From: Alternaria dauci
Taxonomy: Eukaryota > Ascomycota > Dothideomycetes > Pleosporales > Pleosporaceae
Direction: 5' to 3'
DNA: 64,000 nucleotides
NCBI RefSeq assembly: GCF_042100115.1
Contig: NC_091281.1
Span: 1,364,001-1,428,000 of the forward strand
Positions 58,066 through 64,000 of the stretch are shown here, piece by piece (the first letter of the stretch is position 1; each line of letters opens with the position of its first letter). The notes beneath the pieces were generated by a model. That model saw only the letters and a program-made list of their open reading frames with translations, was not told the DNA's origin and did not search any database. A program made the translations under genes and the position numbers.

Positions 58066-59614
58066 ATGGCTGCCCATGCCTCAGAGGGACCCGCCGTCGC
58101 CCAGCAATCCGCCCCGCCGCCTGGCGCCGGCACCAAGGCGGAGCCAGGGGCGGGAGGCGCGACCAAGTGCAGAGACGAGGACGCGCCTGCGCCCGACCAC
58201 GACGACGACGATGGCGGTGCGTGGGACCAGGCCTCGCTGTACGAGGAGATTCTAGACGAAGTGGAAGCCTTTGAGTACTCGGACGATGGTGAGTCGGGCC
58301 TGGCCTGCGCCGGCAGCCACACCCACAGCCACAACAACCATTGACACCCGCATAGGCGTAGATACGTGCACCGCCGACGAGGCACGCCGCTTGCGCCAGC
58401 GCCTCCACCAGATTGGCGCGAGCGCTTTCGTCATGGAGAACATTACCAGCGAGAAGATGACGGCGCGCAAGCTGTGCACCGCTTTTGGCGTCAAGATACC
58501 CAAGTTCCTCCAGGATGCGCCCGACGAAAACTTCTACCAGCTGCTGGGCCTCGCCATCAACCGCGAGCTCAACAAGCGCCCCCGGCTGGCCCAGTACAAG
58601 ACCATTGACGACGCTGCCACGCTGCTGCGCGAACGCAACAACATCATGGTCATCACTGGCGCCGGCATATCGACAAGCCTCGGCATACCCGACTTCCGCT
58701 CAAAGAACACGGGCTTCTACTCGCGCCTGCGAGAGATGGGCTTCGACGAGCCTGAGGAGGTCTTTGACATTCACAACTTTGACGAGAACCCAAAAACCTT
58801 CTACGCCCTCGCCGGCGACATCATACCCGATCTGGAGAAGTGGACGCCCACGCACGAGTTCATCCGTCTGCTGCAGGACAAGGAGAAGCTGCTCACAAAC
58901 TACACACAGAACATTGACAACGTCGAGGCACATGCCGGCATACGCAGCGACAAGCTGATCCAGTGTCACGGCTCGTGGGCGACTGCGACATGCAGAAAAT
59001 GCAAATTCAAGGTGCCCGGCGAGGACATCTTCGACTGTGTGCGTGCCCAAAAGCCAGCCGAGTGCAAGCGCTGCAAGGACGAGATTGCTGCGCAGCCAAG
59101 CAAGAAGCGCAAGCGGACGTCCAACGGCAACGGTGCCAGGAAGAAGCGATCGAGCGACGAAGACTCCGAGTCAGACGGCGCATTCGACATCCCACAGCCC
59201 GGCATCATGAAGCCTGACATTACCTTCTTCGGCGAAGCCCTACCCAACGACTTCTTCGATCGACTAAAGGATGTCGACAAAGACAAGGTTGATCTCGTCA
59301 TCGTAATGGGCACGAGCATGAAGGTCGCACCCGTTTCCGAAATCCCAAACTTCCTGCCCCGCGACGTACCCCAAATCTACATCTCGCGAGACCCCATCCA
59401 CCACATCAACTTCGACATCAACCTCCTCGGCGATTGCGACGTCGTCGTGGCCGAACTGGCGCGGAGGGCGGGCTGGACTCTACAACACAAGATGATACCC
59501 GACGGCCAGACCACCGAGGTGACCATGACCGACGAACAAGACCACATCTCTACCGTCAAGGTCCATGGACCTGTCATGACTACGACAAACGGTCACGCCA
59601 ACGAGCAGTCATGA
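58066..59614 (+). CDS. SIR2: NAD-dependent deacetylase, Sir2/Hst1-type sirtuin
   Basis: Class I sirtuin of 493 residues that removes acetyl groups from histones and other proteins using NAD, usually in the nucleus for silencing. Exon 1 is 58066-58288, the intron is 58289-58355, and exon 2 is 58356-59614. An acidic N-terminus (DHDDDDGG) precedes a Sir2-N-like part. The NAD site reads GAGISTSLGIPDFRS (176-190), which resembles yeast Sir2/Hst1 rather than Hst2 or Hst4, with TQNIDNVE following. The catalytic His279 is in LIQCHGS. Zinc ligands are Cys287, Cys290, Cys311 and Cys314 (CRKC, CKRC), followed by a Lys/Ser/Asp-rich insert with KKRKRTS, a likely nuclear signal. GTSMKVAPVSEIPNF completes the fold. 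Upstream in-frame ATG at 57931 is not preferred. Confidence 0.93.
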
Positions 59615-60074
59615 GCACGATGGACGATACGGCGTTTGAGCACACATACACATATATATCCATGGCGTTGTAAGGAAATTCACGAATGGTGTTTATACTG
59701 GCATGGATGGCCACCATGTGGCAGCTTGAGGTTCACAAAATGGAGTTTCACACAGGGCGTTGCGGCACGGGTAGTTTGAAGAAACAAAGTGGCGGCATCA
59801 GAGATACCACGGATGGAGCAGATTCGACGGGAAAGCATAAGCTGCGGTCTCCTTGAGTCTAAGCGTTTTTTTTTGTTCGTTTTTGGAACTTGCATATTAG
59901 ATTCCCTTCTACAGCATCCAATCCAGTTACATTTCAGGGTACCCAGAGACTTGCTTATCACATCGTAGAGGAACATGGGAACGTCTAATTCGGAAGTCGG
60001 AGATCTACTAGTACAAGAAGGAAATGTCTATGTTGTCATAATCAGCGTCATCGCCACCAGGTCCTACCGTTCAT
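59615..60074. terminator. Convergent 3' intergenic region
   Basis: A 460-nt region between the sirtuin stop and the stop of the minus-strand gene. It should contain both polyadenylation sites. A T-rich tract (about 59867-59882) is the only visible feature. Confidence 0.3.
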
Positions 60075-61915
60075 TTAGTTCTCTTCACACCCGTCAAACC
60101 ACTTCCACAGCCCCTCATTGAACCTCTTCACGCCCTTGAACGCGTCCGGACCATTACACCCCTTGATCCTCGTCAGTCCATCAAACACCACCATAAGATC
60201 CGCATTGAACCCATTCCCAGCACCAATCCCTTTCCCGTCTTCCAACTCTCCGTCGTCCTTCAACTCCACAAAGGCTAAGATGGCCTTTGCATGCGGAGCA
60301 TTATCTAACCCTCGCAAAAACTCTTCCCACTGCTGACCCGGCGGGCCAAAGTAGCCCGTTGCGTTGCGGAACGCGCTTAAGCGGTGGCGCATAGTCATCC
60401 ATCGCTCCAGCGTGAGGTCCAAGCGAATCGCGCTGTCGCTGTGGTTGGTATGCCAGATCTCTGTCTCGGCGCACTGAAAGTGGTGGAGTAAGAAGTTCAT
60501 GCGTTCTTCGGCTGCGAAGTCGTAGCTAGTGGAGTCAAACTCGTTAATGCCGTCGAGATAGGAGATGAGGAGTCGGGTAAGCTCAAGGCGGTAGGTGCGG
60601 TTCTGTCTGGTGTCATGCGAGGAGTCGGAGATGAGAGAGCGGATGATCGCGTCGTTGTATGCATCGGTGGCTGTATCGTCTTCTCGCATGTCTTTCTGCA
60701 TCTGAGTGTCATTTGGAATGACGGAGTCCTGCCTGAGGGGGTTGATATAGGTACCCGATGGGCCAGCGGCGTTCTCATCTTCATACTCGTACTGCATTTC
60801 GTCTTGGCAAGCCATGGCAATGGCATTTTGTAGGCGGGAGTCTGATATCCAAGTTAGCTTGAATACCAAGTCTTTTCCCGGGTCGCTCAACTCACCGACT
60901 TCTCTCGTACGTATTTCTTCGTCACCGACCACGGTCTCGGTGTCCGCTGTAGCCCCTCGAAGCATATACGTCGCATCAGTATCGAGTATGGTCTCCCTTC
61001 TTTTCTCCAATGATGAATGCAGTAGATTTGGAAACGCCGGGGGCGTGTCGGGAATCGAGTAGGTATCTCGTTGATGCGGTGTAAGCACTGGAACCGTTCG
61101 AGGGCTCTTTGAAGGCTTTGGTAGCTTTCCCAGAGGTGCTCGTTCATGGGAGCCCTGCGCTTTCCTCTTGCTTGGTGTTGTATTATCGTTGCTTCTAGTC
61201 TGAGTTACGGAGATCAGAGAAATGCCTGAAGTTTTATCCGTCTCCCTGCGCGGTTCAGACGTTGGGTACATGCTCGGTGGCTCGGGTGCCCGGAAAGAGA
61301 AACCTGGAGAGGCAGGACTATCAGGCTCAGAGAGATCGATAACGACATGGCTCCGATGGTCTTCAGATGGACCCGACTCTCGGCCTCGACCTTTTCCTTT
61401 TGATCTTCGTGGAGCTACGACAGTGCATATGATCCAGCAACGGAAGTAAAAGAGAATGCTGTAATATAGTTAACAAAGTCGCCCACCCCATCACAAACTG
61501 AAACTTACTTTCTGCGGTCTGTAGCGTCGTCCCAGTCATGTTCTTCAATCCCCTTTCCTTGGGATTGTCCCAACGAGCGTATCTCGCCGTCTTCCACACG
61601 ACCCCATATCTTTGCTCCGTACTCCCTTCCGAGCCTGGAAATGTCATCGGAGAAGGCATGCTCATCCGCCAGGTAGGACTTCAACTCCTCCAGCCTGCCA
61701 CGATGGGAAGTCGCGAATGGCCTTGCTATCTGCTCAATCGCCTCTTGCAGCTCGTTGGCTTCTTTCTTGACAAAATACCCTTTGTGTGAATCATCAGTCC
61801 TTTCACTAGTCAAGCCAAGCGACTCCCAAACATGCATCGCCCTCTTACGCTTATCAATGCAAGCATCAACGAACGCCGCACGGTCGTCTTGAGAGTTGAG
61901 TTGAGGTGCCATCAT
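60075..61915 (-). CDS. Hypothetical protein, three exons
   Basis: Unrecognised protein of about 578 residues. Exons are 61915-61509, 61458-60896 and 60841-60075. Intron 1 (61508-61459) joins phase 2 correctly with a TTAAC branch near its end. Intron 2 (60895-60842) has a perfect gtgagt donor, CTAAC branch and tcag acceptor but is 54 nt long and in frame without stops, so it can be read through. The N-terminal 135 residues are helical and charged (coiled-coil-like, for example KKEANELQEAIEQIARPF). A Ser/Pro/Arg-rich linker follows, with basic KGKGRGRES and an acidic part. The C-terminal region is globular and acidic, with WMTMRHRLSAF and LWKWFDGCEEN at the end. A nuclear role is possible from the basic linker, but no function is claimed. 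Confidence 0.7.
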
Positions 61916-62922
61916 AAATTACGATGGAGTGGAAATAACATTGCAGAAACCCGGCTGAAGTGGTGAATATATTTAAAAGCTGTTTTCGATGCTTCAGTGC
62001 TGCGCAAAACGATTTGTCGCTCATGACTGAGGCCTTGAGGGACTACCCGCGCATAAACGAAGTTGTGGCGTAGATCCTGTCTAAAAGCTGAGCAAATTCA
62101 TGCGATACGTTCACAAACGGCTCGAAAAGGACATTGATCTGCGATGCCCAGTCGCTTGTTTGGACAGGGAACATGTCTCGACGAGTTGTGTTGCTGCCTA
62201 CCTGCACCTTTGTGGGCTGTGCGGGTGGCGAAGCTCGCAGTGTCGCACATCGAATCCCACATCCAAATCCCAAATCCCACGTTCCGGATCTTGTTTCCAA
62301 TCTCTGTAGAATTGAAATATGATAAATGGATTTGCGTAAAAGTGATCCGTCAACTGAACATCCCAGTTAATTCTATTATAACGACAACGCCTAGCTTACT
62401 TGATCAGGGCTCGTTTCGGGCCTAAGAAAGTACGTAGGTTATGGTGATGTTTGCCATTGACAGATGTGCTGTACGCGCTATAGATCCGAAGCTTTACCGC
62501 CGTGGCTTAGTTCAAGGAAAGTGATAGGCTAAAAGTCTTAGCAGCGCACCATAACCACCCCATCTCTCTGGAAAGTTTTGTCGTGATGTTCAATCAGTTG
62601 TTGGCTTCGCTTGAGCCTACAGCCGATCGACTGGGTGGTGTGTTCTGATACCGGATGGAACCCTGGTACGAGAGTGTGAAGTTCGCTGTTTCAGCGACAG
62701 AGGCCTACTGTATCGCGATAATCATTAGAGTTGAGCTTTGGGGAACGGTTGATTGTGTGTTGCTTTGGTTCGCTGGGTCTTATTCGTCTGAGTCACCAAC
62801 TGTACCGTGGTTCTCGTGGAACACTGGTACGGGGTTTAGAAGATATGGGTCCTGCGCAGTCGGACTTCAGATCGACAAGTAATACATTCGAACCAGAGTA
62901 TCTTCGGCGAAGTCCAAGTGGC
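61916..62922. other. Intergenic, promoter of the hypothetical gene
   Basis: About 1.0 kb between two minus-strand genes. Several plus-strand frames are open for 60-93 codons, but none has support. No repeat was recognised. Confidence 0.35.
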
Positions 62923-64000
62923 TCACGGGATGCTCCCGTTACGATGTTGTGCGTCTTCTTCAACCAAAGTCTGGAGGAGTCTCACGGTCGTTCCTGTATT
63001 GTATCCGGTTTGACGCTCGACTTCGTTCAGTATGTTCCAGATTCGTGCCTTCCTAGATATGCCGTGGATGTGTTTTGCAGCTGCAGATAGTTAGACCGAG
63101 CTTGAGACGATTGGAAAGATGGGTGACAACGTCCAGTGATATGAACGAACACATACCGTAAAACAAACCATGCGTAGAGAATACCATCAACGCTGGAGGG
63201 AAATCCGATATGGCTATGTCAGTGATCCTCATAGCCTGCTCCTGTATTAGAGGTATATAGGCTTCATCCTGAAGCTCTGGCTCCGCATAGAGCAGAATAT
63301 GTGTTATGTGATACCCTGGATAGGTCAGAACGCATCAAGTATCAAGAACATGCACGTACGCACAAAAAGCTGCCGCTGCCGCCGCAGCAACAGGAAAGTA
63401 CACTTTGCGAAAGCCATCCGTGTCTTTGTCACCATATCCGATGCCTACAAAGGTATCGGAGAGCCCTCTGCGCCACATTTCTATCTCATGCAAGAAGTTT
63501 TGGCGTTGTTCTTTACCAGCTGCTGTTTGTCCGTTGGGTCCGAAAATGAGGTTGATTACTCTTGCTAGTATCCAGAGAACATGGTTTCCAAGCACATCTT
63601 CCCTAGTCTCGCCCTCGATCCAAGATACCTCCCACTCTGCAGGGTTCAGTATTAGTGGCTGTTCGCTTGCCATGGCGACTACAATCTCGTGCCGAATATA
63701 GATCCAGAAGTTCGCCAGATCAGTCCCGCTCGACTGCGCAGTGACGTGTCGCGACTTGATGAGTATTGTCAGGCCTAGAAAGTGACGGCGATAGTCTTCG
63801 GAGCGCAAGGCTCCGTGAATTTCGTAGCTCAAGAGCAGCATACTTGCGGTCAGCGCGTGTTCGTGCGATGGAACACTCAAGGCATCTATCAGCAGACGCA
63901 ACGCTTCTCCATAATGCTTCCTAGCCGTGACTTGCCAAGAAGGGTCATGGCTCGAGTTTGAAAGCGCGAGGTAATTTGCGGTAAAGGCGCACACGCAATG
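62923..64000 (-). CDS. Fungal-specific transcription factor (3' part)
   Basis: C-terminal 317 residues of a regulator of the Zn2Cys6 class; the DNA-binding N-terminus lies beyond the right edge. Exons visible are 64000-63364, 63315-63157 and 63080-62923, with introns 63363-63317 (gtgcgt donor) and 63156-63081. The body has the helical regulatory domain with EHALTASMLLLSYEIHGAL, then FWIYIRHEIVVAMASEQPLI, typical of the Pfam fungal_trans_2 class. The first splice joins an Ala run to WYHITHILLYAEP, as expected in this family. The last exon gives HGISRKARIWNILNEVERQT and an acidic end. The poly-Ala run just before intron 1 could act as a flexible hinge. The regulated pathway is unknown. Confidence 0.82.

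Overview
The window is genomic DNA of a filamentous ascomycete (Pezizomycotina). Genes are split by short spliceosomal introns, mostly 47-76 nt, with GTRNGT donors and CTRAC-like branch sites. The gene content is fungal: Zn2Cys6 regulators, a Dal5-type permease, an ascomycete laccase with a C-terminal DSGI plug, and a DDHD phospholipase. The style of the bZIP, ORC1 and membrane genes suggests Dothideomycetes, perhaps Pleosporales; that is an inference. No bacterial operon, CRISPR array, rRNA or convincing tRNA was seen. All exon joins were read by eye from splice signals and frame continuity.

Layout. 0-12 kb is loosely packed metabolic and secreted genes: a Dal5-type permease (cut by the left edge), a haloacid-dehalogenase-like hydrolase, a 60-residue cysteine-rich secreted peptide, a class III aminotransferase, an epoxide hydrolase and a multipass membrane protein. 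12-15 kb is empty. 15-19.5 kb holds a secreted protein shaped like a degenerate Hsp70 ATPase domain and a DDHD phospholipase. 19.5-30.3 kb has no gene I can support. 30.3-45.1 kb is dense and mostly housekeeping: bZIP factor, ORC1, a Zn2Cys6-type regulator, the NatA subunit Nat1, an Fpg/Nei-type DNA glycosylase and an agmatinase-like enzyme with a signal peptide and a C-terminal KDEL. 45-51 kb holds a laccase and a Thr-rich secreted protein. 50.7-54.8 kb is empty. 54.8-64 kb holds an RNase P p40-like subunit, an F-box protein, a Sir2/Hst1-type sirtuin, an unrecognised protein and a fungal transcription factor cut by the right edge.

How the genes relate. There is no single obvious pathway. The left part could be a small catabolic neighbourhood (transport, dehalogenation, transamination, epoxide opening), but it lacks a backbone synthase. 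The dense middle and right are core functions: replication origin recognition, base-excision repair, N-terminal acetylation, RNase P and NAD-dependent deacetylation. The most novel items are the six-cysteine secreted peptide at 3.3-3.5 kb, the secreted Hsp70-like fold at 15.1-16.1 kb, the apparently ER-retained ureohydrolase at 43.8-45.1 kb and the regulator at 36.1-37.8 kb that shows only half a zinc cluster.
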